Below the pieces are notes generated by a model, which worked only from the letters and a program-made list of their open reading frames with translations, searched no databases and was not told the DNA's origin. The translations under genes and the position numbers were made by a program. Shown here one piece after another: positions 1-11,350 of a DNA stretch of 64,000 nucleotides. Numbering within the stretch: position 1 is the first letter of the stretch; every line of letters starts with the position of its first letter. Source of the DNA: Calonectria ilicicola (lineage: Eukaryota > Ascomycota > Sordariomycetes > Hypocreales > Nectriaceae); contig CP085832.1 of NCBI GenBank assembly GCA_020809705.1, positions 4,650,001-4,714,000 of the forward strand. The letters are read 5' to 3'.

Positions 1-2
1 TG

Positions 3-1754
3 GATTCTGGGGACCATTTCGCCAAACTCCCTAGGCGTTGTTTTAAAGTCATTATTCTGAGCAGACCGCACAATTTAATACAAAGACGACTGAGAATAAT
101 TGAAAAGGAAGAACCAGGAGAAACTAAAGAAACCATATCGAAACCCAAATCCTGCAACACGCGCAGGATCAGGCTAATTGCGGAAGAAGAAAGCGCTGCA
201 ATCGCTAAAGACATATCTATTTTTGTACGCTCAAAGGTCGCAGAGTTTGGACAAAACTCTGAGCTTCTACCGGACATGTTACGTCATCTGGAGGAGAGGC
301 TGATGACTGGTGCTGATTACACATTCCTCTGGATCTCGCTTGTCATTAAGCTTGTCGAAGATATAGAAGTTGATGGAATGTCAATGTCTCAATTGGAACT
401 AATCCTGAGTACTACCAAGCTGGACGATGTTTATGAAAGGCTCCTTCGTGGCAGGGCACTGCCATTAAAGACTCGGAAAGCATTGATGATTGTATTGGCG
501 GCAGTAAGACCAATAACACTCAAAGAAATGTGCGCTGCTATTGAAGTCCATCAGGACCATTTTGACAGCGCAGAGGCTCAGTCAAGATTGGCAGACTTAT
601 CAGACGCTGGCGTCACTCGTCAGGAAGAAGTCATTCAAATTAGCGAGAATGCGATCGGGGCCAAAAATAGGTATGTAACAACAGGAGCAAACAGCGAAAG
701 ATCAGGTCCCAAGCCACCCACAGCTGTTTCGAACTTGGATGAGCTCGAGAAGATGCTTCACAAACCATTTTCTAACCACTTACGACAAATATGCGGACAC
801 TTTCTCAGGATCCGAGGACGGAAAATATACCTAGTACACCAGACAGCCAGGGAATTTCTGCTATCCAAGCTGGCCGTACCCCCTGGTGAACTGAGAAATG
901 CGATCCTAACTCGGCGGCAACAAACATATCAAGATAAAAGAAGTGTACCAACTGCGACGGACCAATCGAATCACTGGCGCTATTCTATTTTTCAGGAAGA
1001 GACAAACCTTTGTTTGCTCCAAATATGCGTCGATACAATTAAATTGTTTCAAACCGAAAGGCTCTTAATTACTGATACCCGATGGACTACCAAAGAGGTT
1101 GTTGAGTACCTGAAAGCATGTCGCGATGATCCAGCCAAGGCCTTTTTCAAGTATGCTGTTTTTCACTGGGTAGATCATTACCGGCCTCTGAGAGAGTCTC
1201 TTCAGTATTCCTTCGATTATCTTTTAAATCAGAGCAACCTTCTGTTCAAGATATGGATCATTGTTCATCGCAGTTGGGTGCCTGAAGAGGAACGCAGTCT
1301 ATTAGAGGCAGGTGGGGTCGAAATCAGCGGAATCGGAAATGAACCCCGAGTCGGATTTCATTCCTTGCTCTATTCTGGCCAGAATTTCTACTCTTCAATA
1401 AAAGACGTCGAGAAGGAGGCGAAGGAATTTGAAATGGTACTAGAACACTTTAATCTGCACCAGGATGGCCTAACAAAAGACTATGACGTGGAATACCTCG
1501 GAGGTGATCGATATTGGAAGCAGGTTGGAGATGGGGATGATGTCAATGATGATGTTGATGATGAAGATTTGGCAAATAATGCAGGTGATATGGCTGAAAC
1601 TTGGAAGATTCCTGACCGAGTTCAATATTACAGACGAAAAAGGCGAGCCGAAGTGTCGGAGTGGTTTGAAGAGATGTCAAATCCTTTATCACCCGCAGGA
1701 GGGAATCCATATGGCTCAACGGGAATGAGAAGCTACTTGAGCATGGACATGTGA
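3..1754 (+). CDS. NACHT-domain NLR-like protein, 3' part (5' end outside window)
   Basis: The reading frame is open from base 3 to the TGA at 1754, so the gene enters from the left edge; the first ATG in the window (276) is internal. Near the left edge the frame reads KVIILSRPHNLIQRRL, the sensor-like strand after Walker B in fungal NACHT NTPases. It continues with ADYTFLWISLVIKL, the winged-helix part (RKALMIVLAAVRPITLKEM) and FSNHLRQICGHFLRIRGRKI followed by YLVHQTAREFLL, all typical of the NACHT/NWD2-type STAND family that acts in fungal self/non-self recognition. The P-loop lies outside the window. No ankyrin, WD40 or TPR array follows. The tail is a plain helical region with an acidic stretch (GDGDDVNDDVDDEDL) and ends in YLSMDM. 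The gene is convergent with the next one, 124 bp away. Family assignment is confident; ligand and partner are unknown. Confidence 0.85.
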   Translation, partial: DSGDHFAKLPRRCFKVIILSRPHNLIQRRLRIIEKEEPGETKETISKPKSCNTRRIRLIAEEESAAIAKDISIFVRSKVAEFGQNSELLPDMLRHLEERLMTGADYTFLWISLVIKLVEDIEVDGMSMSQLELILSTTKLDDVYERLLRGRALPLKTRKALMIVLAAVRPITLKEMCAAIEVHQDHFDSAEAQSRLADLSDAGVTRQEEVIQISENAIGAKNRYVTTGANSERSGPKPPTAVSNLDELEKMLHKPFSNHLRQICGHFLRIRGRKIYLVHQTAREFLLSKLAVPPGELRNAILTRRQQTYQDKRSVPTATDQSNHWRYSIFQEETNLCLLQICVDTIKLFQTERLLITDTRWTTKEVVEYLKACRDDPAKAFFKYAVFHWVDHYRPLRESLQYSFDYLLNQSNLLFKIWIIVHRSWVPEEERSLLEAGGVEISGIGNEPRVGFHSLLYSGQNFYSSIKDVEKEAKEFEMVLEHFNLHQDGLTKDYDVEYLGGDRYWKQVGDGDDVNDDVDDEDLANNAGDMAETWKIPDRVQYYRRKRRAEVSEWFEEMSNPLSPAGGNPYGSTGMRSYLSMDM

Positions 1755-1878
1755 GAATGCAAGAGCCACATTTATGATCTCAAGGTATATTTTCAAGTAT
1801 TTTAGGGCAAATGCCAAAGGAAATCTCGTCAATTAGATTCGTTATTAGTACTAAAATCAATCATCTTTTTCTCATGAC

Positions 1879-3821
1879 TTAGTATGATTCCTGGCGGATG
1901 GTCCGAACCACCATGCTGTCGTCTTGTTCTGCTCCCAGTTCATCCGCTTCATTCTCAATATGCCAGTCAGCCCTATTCACCACTGCTAGCGCCTTGACCC
2001 TAGGCTTTGCACGCTCTATTATTTGCACTATGGCCCTTAGTAGAGCTCGCCCACCCTTGCGATGTTGAGATCGCTTTGCTCCGGGCGGCGCCATGCATTT
2101 GTCTGCGCGATCTAGAACAATCCAAATAGTCTTTGTTGGATCAAACATGTTGAGCGTCCTAACGGCAATATTCTCAAGAGTTTCTTGTATCTTGTAGACT
2201 GGGGGGTTTGGTAACTTGACTAATTGGTCATATGAAAGTAGATCTGTCCATAGCTCCGCGAATTGCTTTTCGTTCCGCAGCGCATCTTTGTTCATACTTA
2301 AAAGTCGTAGAATAAAAAACGCGAGCACGTGTGGACACAAATCATCCTCCTCACCATGGCCCAGAAGGTAAAACGCACATTGGTCCGAATCTGGGCTAGT
2401 GATTCCTGAGTGGTTCTCAATTAGGTCGAGCGCTACTGGTGACACCCAACAGTGACTGGCACCAATAAAATGATTTTCGCCGGATAGGACCAACAAGCGT
2501 GAGCTGGGAGAGCTGAGCCACTCTTGATATGATGGGTCTTTTTTGACATCGTGCAATTGCTTGTCTAGTGCTTTTTCTTGAAAATAGTTTCCTTGCTGGA
2601 ACTCGGCCGCGACGCTACTTCGATGGCTTTCTAGTTGCGCAATGTGGGCTTCGTGGGAGAAAGGTTCCAGCCCAAGCAAATTGCGAATCTTTTCAAGATT
2701 TTCAAAATCACGATCATTTTGTAGTTCTGGTAGGCAGATAAATGTCAGTTACCGTCGTTATTTCCTATACTTATTTGTGTCTAGGACAAACCTGTCAATT
2801 GTCGCTTTAGATCTGATAAAAATAAATGTTAGCCAAATTGGACAATTCATTCGACTTCGATGTCATCAACCAACCAATATTTTGACTCTGCACTTCTTCA
2901 AGTTTGACTTTGACGATATTGACATTCTTATTAAGTAACTCTTCGCACAAGAGTCTCATATCTACCACAGCCTTTTGCACTCGTGCAGCTTGCTCGTCAA
3001 TTTCTGTACGGCTTTGAACCGCTCGTAGCATTCGACCTGGTGAATTTTAGTTTCAGATAAAATTTGAATCATCTTAAAGGAATTAGACAGATGGTGCACG
3101 TACGACAGCCTCCGACCGTATAGAAGTCCAGGGCAGCGATGCAAAACCCGATGAAGCTTTGGTATGCATCGGCAATTTTGGATTGCAATTTTTGGTCGAG
3201 CTCGTGATTGTCGTTATAAATATGCCGATACATGGCGACTCCTGGTAACCGGTCTTGGATATCAAGAAAAGTCGATTTGATTTGCTCTTCCATTCTTGAG
3301 CGATTTTTGGAGACCTAGATGTGACCTATGAGCCCTGGACTGTTTCGTCATGAGAATGGGCATTGGTTGGCTTCATACTGCAAATAAAAAGCACACGGTT
3401 CCTATTGCCATACTGCCATAAGGGGATCCAAAATTTTTGACAAGTTCAACCATGGGACTGATATCTTGCAAAAAGTCATAGGCTGAGGTTGCGAAATTGT
3501 TGGCGCTTCTGGAAATTCTGCCCGCTCCATGCTCGTGTTCTTTATCAAAGGCAACTTTCCCATCCAGAGCGGCTACCCAGAAATTTTCAAATGCCTCCTT
3601 GCTGTCGATGGATAGAGCCGATAGTTCTTTTTCTGTGAACTTTTGTCCCGTTCTTACCCTCTCTCTTAACTGCTTTTGCTTCTCTTCTGAATCTCTTAGC
3701 TTCTCCCTGGTGGCAGATGTCAGACAAACCCGGTGTCGCTGGGCTCAAAAGTGTCTTTGTCATACATATTCTTTTCATTGAAGCGACTTTCAATTTCTGA
3801 GCTTTTTTCCTTCTGAGACAT
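1879..3821 (-). CDS. STAND/NACHT-like protein with degenerate P-loop, six exons
   Basis: Proposed exons on the minus strand: 3821-3766, 3706-3379, 3314-3104, 3036-2875, 2812-2792 (21 nt) and 2726-1879, giving 541 residues with phases that all close. Introns are 59-67 bp. The N-terminal half (after ELSALSIDSKEAFENFW) carries SPMVELVKNFGSPYGSMAIG, then FLFAVSKNRSRMEEQIKSTF, LDIQDRLPGVAMYRHIY and FIGFCIAALDFY. This is the helical domain found at the N-terminus of many fungal NACHT proteins (DUF7708-like). A coiled stretch (VKVKLEEVQSQNI, DLKRQLTELQNDRDFENLEK) leads to an NTPase-like half. There the Walker A position reads GENHFIGASHCW, without the GKS/T, while a Walker B-like strand KTIWIVLDRADKC is kept. 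I infer a non-hydrolysing or decayed STAND protein. It ends about 60 residues after Walker B, so sensor and repeat domains are missing. Confidence 0.72.
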
Positions 3822-4843
3822 TTTGATGCAATGGCTCTGAGGCTTTCTAAGAGTTTGTCGTGATTCTAGAGTTAGATGAAATACCGAAGAGCTAAATTAG
3901 ACAATATGATGCCAGATATCATCGTCCGTAGAACGGATGAGCAAGGGAGAGGGTACCGGAGCCGGTTTGTGGCCTGAGTGAAGAGCGCTCTAGGATGCAC
4001 GGCTAACGTTCAGCTTAGGCATGGGGGGAGCACAAGCCTGTTGTAGCAAGGGGCCCTGCCGCCAATTCGTTCATTTGACGGGCGGCGGTCGCACCAAGGA
4101 CCTGGGGAAAAGTCTCCATCCAGTTAGATCTACAAATGATCAATTTTGCTGTTGGTTCTGGTTTGCCGGAATCCGAGTTTGTCACTGGTTGTCACTAGGT
4201 AGCAAGGATCTGGAGGGGCGCGTACCGTCCTGCCCCTGCAGACTTGTGCAACAAGGCGGCGTTGGTACAGTTGGGGGCCAACAGGTGGAGAAGAGCAGGT
4301 GTCTCTTGCGTTGTGATTGGTGTCAAGGTTATGAGCTAGGTTTGACAAATATTGTAGACAGTGCCATCAGTGCTGTCTAAGGCTGATAATCCCCTGGGTT
4401 GCCAAGATAGATAGGAATCGACATTTGGGGGCTGAGCATGGTACACACGAGTTACTTACCTAACATTGCACGCCAAAGCTGCCAAGGCTGATGCTACCTC
4501 GAATCTATTGGCCATGGCCCTGTCGTGTCAGCTTACCACCCCATTTGGTGGCTGCATGCAGCAGTTCAGTCCTGCATCCATACGCGCCGTGACACAGGGC
4601 AAGGATGCCTAAAGGTAACTCACAGTACCGTGATGCAAGCCACGGGATGGACCGCAGACCAACCGTTTTGCCATATGGGTTGCACCTACTTTTCCAACCA
4701 TAAAGACCCAGGACCTGATCCTGGGTTGGAGCCAACACTGCGCAATTTCCCCTCTCCCTCGGAACTTTCTCTGTTGATATTGTATTGGTCTTGAGTTTCA
4801 TTCTTATCCATCGCGAGACCTTCCAAGCTGATCTGCATCTATC
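3822..4843. other. Divergent intergenic region, no supported gene
   Basis: This is about 1 kb between the start of the STAND-like gene (minus) and the AAA ATPase gene (plus), and so holds both promoters. Short open frames here (for example 4021-4380) are rich in Cys, Gly and Trp, lack recognisable domains and have no splice partners. I see no repeat or RNA gene. Confidence 0.5.
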
Positions 4844-7811
4844 ATGGCGACCCCACAAGATGCTTCCTCTGTTGCAGTATGTATCTCAACCCAGTTCAGC
4901 ATTTGTTCTAGCGCTTACTGTTATGCAGGAGTTGATGCAAAAGCTGGCGACAATTGAAAAGAGGCTTGCAGAGTTAGATCTAAAGCAAAAAGGCACACTC
5001 TTGACAGAGGCAGCTCTGGCACTCAAGGATGAAGCGGAAAAAATGGAAAAGTCTCCAGTATTGCCTCCTGGCCCTCCTCCTCCACCCGAACCGACAAAAA
5101 ATGAAAAGGTATAGGCACAACACTTTCTTAATCTCGTTTTTATCAAAGTTAATGAATTAAATAGAAGGAAGAGCTGGAAGAAAGCTTCAATCCCCGTGTT
5201 AAAGTGGTCATCAATAGAACGGATCCAGAAACCGGTGAGCCAATCGAGGAGGACAGCAAAGTGAAGAAGAAGGACAAGGAGGAAGACCCTGAAAAATACG
5301 CCTTCGTCCTTCGTAAGAGTGTTTTGGAATCAAAATTCACCCCGTACCCAACCAGTAACAGTTCTGAGATCGATATCCTGAGCCCGGATCTGTGGGCGCT
5401 GCTCAAGCAACACCTTGGTCATTTTCCCTACCATCTTTTTCGCGATTCACCCGTCACACTGAACTCACCCTACGAGGCGCTTGTCTTCTATTTTGATGAT
5501 TTGAAAGAGGAGTCTCAGAAAGCTACAGAAGATGAGAAGCTCAAACTGGCGCGCTCGGATTTGGGTCTTCTTCTAGAAGCCATTTCAGCTGGTTCCTCAG
5601 GTGACGAAAAGCTGGACAAATACTTCAAAATGAGGCCCAATTACAAAAAGCAGCGGCCCGAAACTATCCAATTTGAGGACCTATGGACAGTGTTTCCACC
5701 AGGGACTTTGGTGTACGGACGTCCTTTCCAGAACGAGGACCAAGTTTTCGTCGTCAGGGACAATTTTGGATCTTGGCCCTGGTTCAACCGGGCCCGCAGA
5801 GGCGGGAATCAACTTGCACCGTGGGAGTTGGAGGCATGGGCCTATGACTGGAGCGATGGCTCTTTCAGGCGCACCTCGTTTACCCTCCTGTTTGATCATT
5901 TTGATGGCCATCTTCCTCTGACATCCCTTCCTTTCTATCCGTTTGACTTGCATCCTGAACAGGAAACTATACGCGAAAAGCTCATTGAGCGAGGTAAAGT
6001 CTTTCGCAAGATCTGTGAATCCAAAGAAGGGTCGCGTCTATTTGAGTATGAGGGCAAGTCAATTTTGGAAAAGAAAGGATTTTCTGGCATGAGGCAACAC
6101 GAAGATGTTAGTGTATCCTGAAAGGCACATTTTATCTCTCGCTTTAGACGGATAGTTAACACATTGGCAGATGATACCTGACTCAGACTTTGCATCGTCC
6201 AGCTCATTTCATTTGCCAGACTTTGCCAGGGCTGCAGGGCTGGGTCTAGGCCCACCTGTTGATCCTGTACCTGTACCTGCTAAATCAACAGAAGTGAGCG
6301 GTGTTTTACCTTGAGCTCCAATATTCCGTGGTTCTATTGAGGCTAATATTCATCACAGGTCCAAAGCAGAGTTATGGTAGACTATGAATCATATTTCCAG
6401 TATGGTGGAGCAAATGGGAAAATTGGAAATCTGGAATCAACTGGAGCGGGCTCAGGATGCGCATGTTCGGACTGTATTGGCAATATCGGTCTAGCAGAGC
6501 GATACCGAACACATTTCGATGATCCCAAGGTTGCTCGTGCGAAGAATTGGGATCCTGAGCAATACTTAATCTGCCCGCCTCGTGTACTGGGATATATCCT
6601 CAAGGAGAAGCAGTGGGCACAGTTGCAAGTATCGGTCCTAAGTCCCTTGGACGAAGATGACAAAACAAACGCCTGGGAATCACGACTTAAGCTGGCGGAT
6701 GACATTGAGCCCTCTCAATCGAAGAGAGGAAAGAAAGGTAGCATTCGTCATACAGAACAAATAATGCAAAAATGTTCAGTGGCTAACTCTAAATAGTAGA
6801 TGATACCTCAACCAAGAGCCTACTCTTTGATCTGGTGCGCAGCCACACTTCTACAACTACCCGCAAGGATGAAGACGAAGAATATGGCCTTGAGGTGGAT
6901 GACATTATCCCTGGAAAAGGCAAGGGTCTCGTTATTCTCTTATATGGTAGGTTTTGTTCGTTTATTACAATACCCCAAGACCTACGCTCCTAATCTCATC
7001 ACTAAATAGGACCGCCTGGTGTTGGTAAAACTTCGACAGCAGAAACAATTGCCATTGCCACAGGAAAACCCTTGTTTTCAGTCAGTGTTGCCGACGTTGG
7101 GACGCAAGCCAAGCACGTCGAGTCCAACCTGTCAAGAATATTTTCCTTGGCTACAAAGTGGCAGGCCATCCTCTTGATGTATGCGATATAGGGGATCCAT
7201 AATATTCTAAGAGCTAGCTGACATTTGCATAGTGACGAAGCTGATGTTTTCTTGGAGAGTCGTGGACGCGGCAGCGCCATTCAATCCACAGATAAGAATG
7301 CTCTAGTCTCAGGTGAGTTCATATCTCCGAATCTCCAAGGATAACAGAGTGCTGACGATTCATTCTCGCGCTAGTATTCCTCCGAGTGCTTGAATACTAT
7401 CAAGGCATCATGTTCTTAACCACGAACCAAATCGCCCAGTTTGATGTCGCCATCCCTTCACGTATTCATCTCGCAATCCGATATGAGAGTTTGAAGGTGG
7501 AGCAAATGGAGGCAATCTTCCGTGGCTTCCTTGACAAGCTAGACCGTAACAACCTGATCGAAGATTATGACGAAATCACGGAATGGCTTGAAGAAGTTGT
7601 TTACAAGGAAGGCTTCGATGGCCGACAGATTCGAAACATGGTTACTACAGCGTTGGGTCTGGCCCGCGCTGAGACCAAATACCGAGCAAAACCCGGCAAA
7701 TTGAGCAAGCGACACATGAAAAGGGCTTTTGCTAACATGAGCTCTTTCAAGCGGGATTTTAACACTCAGATGCAGAGGTACAAAGACAGTCAGGAGAAGA
7801 TGATCAAGTAG
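4844..7811 (+). CDS. AAA-type ATPase with fungal N-terminal domain (DUF7025-like)
   Basis: Nine exons: 4844-4876, 4929-5108, 5165-6106, 6171-6293, 6359-6737, 6797-6946, 7010-7178, 7233-7312 and 7375-7811, giving 830 residues. All introns are GT-AG, 52-65 bp, and the phases close. The protein starts MATPQDASSVAELMQKLATI, with a coiled coil and a proline run (about residues 12-70). A central DUF7025-like region at about residues 230-340 reads FEDLWTVFPPGTLVYGRP and then WELEAWAYDWSDGSF. The C-terminal AAA module has Walker A GPPGVGKT (603-610), Walker B ILLIDEADVF (D660, E661), sensor 1 MFLTTN and an arginine-finger-like PSRIHL. Three introns flank or split these ATPase motifs, and only the spliced frame is continuous, which supports the model. 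An active ATPase/unfoldase-type motor is likely; the substrate is unknown. Confidence 0.9.
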
Positions 7812-8213
7812 AGTCGCAACAGTCGACTTTATTAGAACATAGGGAGGCTTAGATGCCGGTAGCTGTCACAGATAATGATGTGATGGAGCGCAATCCATTG
7901 CTTTTTGAATGATGGCGAAATGCTGGCGGGATTTTCATGTAATAGTGATATTTTGGAGATGATCAACGCAATAGATAAGCTATGCGTTTTTGAAAGCCGC
8001 AAATTTAGATACGCTGCAGTCCTATAACTTTAGCTCCATAGTCATTGGCCCAGAAGCTTATCGCTGTCAACGCCAGTGCATTATGATGGGCATGAATTTG
8101 TTTCTAGGACCCCGGTATGATTGATTGCAAGCAAGCCCACGCGATGTCCGTTTGGTTATTTCAAATTTTTTTTTTTTTTTGGAAATTGATGTTTGAACCT
8201 TAATACAATGCTT
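7812..8213. other. Intergenic region between convergent genes
   Basis: About 400 bp of 3' flanks between the AAA ATPase gene (plus) and the flavoprotein gene (minus). It holds a run of about 15 T at 8166-8180. No gene or repeat seen. Confidence 0.5.
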
Positions 8214-9626
8214 TTATTTTGGTATGGGGTACATTTCATCTACAACCTTTTTCGTGTATGCCCACAGAAGAGATGAATAGTCTGAACATATGCTCAAGCC
8301 AGTGTAATAAGTATTTTTTTGCCCCTGCAATGCATAGAATTTCTTGTAAAATCCATTGCGAATGTCCTCGTTTGAAACCTTCATTGCTGTAGGAGTATGG
8401 TCCGCAATGGCAATAATTTCTGGTTCCTGAATCGGGTAAATTTTGGACATGCGTTTAATGTCTGATAGTATCAGGTCTTTGGCGTTGTCCGCGGAGAATC
8501 CCTGGTCAGCAATAGTCTTGGTAGCTCTGTAACCTGGTACACCCATGTACTCGAGAGCCCATTGGAAGGGAGGTGTAGGTAAACTGTGAGGTTTAGTTGG
8601 ATCAAGGTTGACAATATTACGGTCATCTGGGAGACCGGTATTGTTTAAAATGGCTCCATAATAGTTGGACCACTGCCATTTCTGAAAAAGGGATCTCTCA
8701 TAGCTATCGAGATCAAATGGCTGCATATTGTCTGGTGTAGGAGGGATTGTGAAAAGAAGCTTCCCGCAGGTAATGTTGCGCTGCCCGTTGGCGCCTTGCA
8801 CAATGACGCTAGCACCTTCTGAAGATCGAGTAATTTTGGATGCTGTAGACTCAAATATGATGTTGTCTGGGCCTAAAACACTAGCAGCTTGCTTGTAAAC
8901 TTCAGCCATTCCGTTGTTTGGGACGATGTATCCACCAATTAAGGCGTTGATGTGAGGGATTCCGAAATTTTGTAGTACATAAAGCAGCGGCGTGTCGAGC
9001 ATATTTCCGTCGCTGGAAGAGAACATGAAGATGAGATTTAGAATCTCATCGAGGCCATGCTTTTTGACAAAGTCACTAAATGGTTGAAGAAGCTCTTCTG
9101 GGACCTGGTCCGGGAGATTATAGACGCCGTCTTTGAGAAAGTCAAATTTGCCAATGGCTATACGGTATTTGACAAAAGGAACGGCTTTTAGAAGGGTTTT
9201 GACGAGGTTGACGAGAGAGTTAAGAAGGGAATCCTTTGGTGAAACTTTTGAGCCTGTTTTGAAATCGACGTAGTCTGTCTTGGAGGCGCTCATGCGAAGT
9301 GACTTGTATTCAACGTGAAGTCTTTGCAAGTATGTCTTTGATAGATCATTGTTAAACACGCCTTCAACACCATAATCGATGTGACCACCCCCGGGGAGGT
9401 ACTCTGTTTCGGCATGGCCTCCAAGGCGGTTATTCTTTTCAATTATTACCAGGCTCTTGCCTTGGTCCTTGAGCTGAACGGCGGCGTACGTTCCAGTACT
9501 GCCACCTCCGATGATGCAGACGTCGCGATTGATGACGCTATTTGTTGATGGTCCGGCATGAGTGAGTGCAAGTAATGAAAGTAGGCCAACGAGTCGGAAG
9601 TGTATAAATGGTAATGAAGGAAGCAT
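8214..9626 (-). CDS. Secreted FAD-dependent oxidoreductase (amine oxidase / beta-cyclopiazonate dehydrogenase-like)
   Basis: Single-exon frame of 470 residues from the ATG at 9626. An in-frame ATG six codons earlier, at 9644, is possible, but the later start gives a cleaner signal peptide (hydrophobic core LVGLLSLLALTHAG). The mature protein opens with a Rossmann FAD motif, CIIGGGSTGTYAAVQL, followed by VIIEKNNRLGGHAET, the ribose-binding acid and GG motif of the NAD_binding_8/amine oxidase superfamily. A central substrate domain and a C-terminal FAD-closing segment (YYTGLSICSDYSSLLWAYTK) complete the fold, and length is normal for the group. The closest family I recognise is the secreted flavoproteins annotated as beta-cyclopiazonate dehydrogenase-like. 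The reaction here is not known, and no cyclopiazonate pathway genes lie nearby. Confidence 0.85.
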   Translation of the reverse strand: MLPSLPFIHFRLVGLLSLLALTHAGPSTNSVINRDVCIIGGGSTGTYAAVQLKDQGKSLVIIEKNNRLGGHAETEYLPGGGHIDYGVEGVFNNDLSKTYLQRLHVEYKSLRMSASKTDYVDFKTGSKVSPKDSLLNSLVNLVKTLLKAVPFVKYRIAIGKFDFLKDGVYNLPDQVPEELLQPFSDFVKKHGLDEILNLIFMFSSSDGNMLDTPLLYVLQNFGIPHINALIGGYIVPNNGMAEVYKQAASVLGPDNIIFESTASKITRSSEGASVIVQGANGQRNITCGKLLFTIPPTPDNMQPFDLDSYERSLFQKWQWSNYYGAILNNTGLPDDRNIVNLDPTKPHSLPTPPFQWALEYMGVPGYRATKTIADQGFSADNAKDLILSDIKRMSKIYPIQEPEIIAIADHTPTAMKVSNEDIRNGFYKKFYALQGQKNTYYTGLSICSDYSSLLWAYTKKVVDEMYPIPK

Positions 9627-11350
9627 GTTGGAAAATGCCGACACTGTTTAACTGATATTGATTGAATGGACAAATGCTAAAATGAAGGAAGGGTTATGGA
9701 GCAAAGTAACCGTGGAAATGAGAGGACGCCTTGATTATACGAAAGAAGGAATGCCAAGACAGTGGTTTTTTGCTATGAGTATTTAGAGGACACTGGGGAT
9801 TTAAATACCTTGACACATTAAGAGACGAGCCTCGCGCTCAATCTCATAGAGTTAGGTGAATGAAACAGGTAAAGTCGAGGTACACAGCAGATATAAAGTG
9901 ATGTCTGATATAAAGGTTTACCATCGTCAAATTGATTTCTCATTTGAAACAGTCGTCCTGACCCAAAAATGGAAACAAGAACTAAGAAAGGCTCATCACT
10001 AAATTCTCAGCCATCATGCAATGTCCTTAATTCGGGCCGTGCACCCCACTCGTAATGAAGGGACTTTGCCTCAAACCATCATATATCCAAGACTAGCAAT
10101 TAACTTAAATTCTCCAATACGTAAAGTCGATTAGAGAACAGTAGTGAATGAACGCGGTCAGTGCCAAAGGCGTTTTCGTTTGAGGTTGGATGCCGTCTTG
10201 CCGACCAGCCACACTTCGGTTCTCTCTTTCCGTCAGATGACCACGGGTTAGCATATTCTAACAATCTGGTTGTTTTATCGTTATGGGTTGCGCCGGCTAA
10301 TATTTTATGCCTGTGAAAAGTCTCTATTTGTGGTTGCAATTCTTACAAGAGATCCTGTGGCTCCCACGGTGGGGAAAGTAAGAGGGTCTAACGGTTGCAC
10401 TGATGGTGGCCTGCTACTCGTCTGTATACCAAACCGTGATTTCAACTTACTGTTTCAAAATCTTGGGCACGTCATTATTCTTACCTGCTACCCCTCCAAT
10501 CGTCAATGAGGAAACGTTCCTGTTGTTATCGTATGAGGGGTGGCGAGAAGATGGAGAGTGTCACATTCTATGTGAAATTCCTCGTGAGCCATGCAGTCAT
10601 CGTTGAAAACAAAGCCCTGGTTCTGATAACCTGATGGATCAAATTTAAGTGATGATTGCCTACGTTCAAAATTATATATTATCACAAGTTGGGACAGTTT
10701 AGTGCAAGGAAGGTTGTAACGAAACCCTTGGTTTGGAATTAACATCCCTAATGTATGCTTAAAATATTTGCAAATTTAGCTATAAATCTGTCAAGATATT
10801 ATCACTTCTTCCATTATGTACCTTAGGTGGGACTTGGATTCGATTCTCGAGAGGTATCTCGGATTTTCGGATTTTCGGCTTTTCAAGGCCTCTCATTGGC
10901 TCCTCCACTACAATTTGGAGCCCAAAGCGAAAGGTCCGGGAGACGAGGTCGAATGGTTTTGTTGATTGCGGACATATGCGGCAAAGATAACACCCGTTCG
11001 ACAGTGTTTGTAGACTGGTGAATGGGGAAAACTACACATATCAAGCGGATTCGTCATACAAATAAATATATGTCAGACTAATTTATCCATTTGCAGTTCA
11101 TGTCACGTACCTTACAACCATCAGCAAGTCGCGTGCACGAGCCCAGTAATTTGCTGTTTGAGAATTATGCTTTTCACGAGCAAGGAGTGAGCCAATAATC
11201 ATTCTCAAACCCCCGAAAATCCGGCGCTAAATTAATCACGTGCGTCCTGCCAGTTCAAAGATTTCGTATTCTCGGGTGCTAGCCAGCAGTAGGACGAACA
11301 CAAAACGAGAATAAATACACGAGCTTTGTCGGGAAAGTCGGTTTGCAGGC
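9627..11350. other. Long divergent intergenic region, no supported gene
   Basis: 1.7 kb between two divergent gene starts, the flavoprotein (minus) and the Zn2Cys6 regulator (plus). Short open frames (for example 10100-10339, 10270-10509, 10827-11021) show no domain and no coherent splice partners. It is probably the promoters of both genes. I found no repeat or RNA gene. Confidence 0.45.

Noticed and set aside
4021..4380. Open frame of 119 codons in the promoter region
   Set aside because: No domain, odd Cys/Trp-rich composition, no splice partner, and an overlapping minus-strand frame of equal quality.
10100..11021. Several short open frames between the flavoprotein and the Zn2Cys6 gene
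   Set aside because: All are short, without domain or plausible introns; the region is better read as two divergent promoters.
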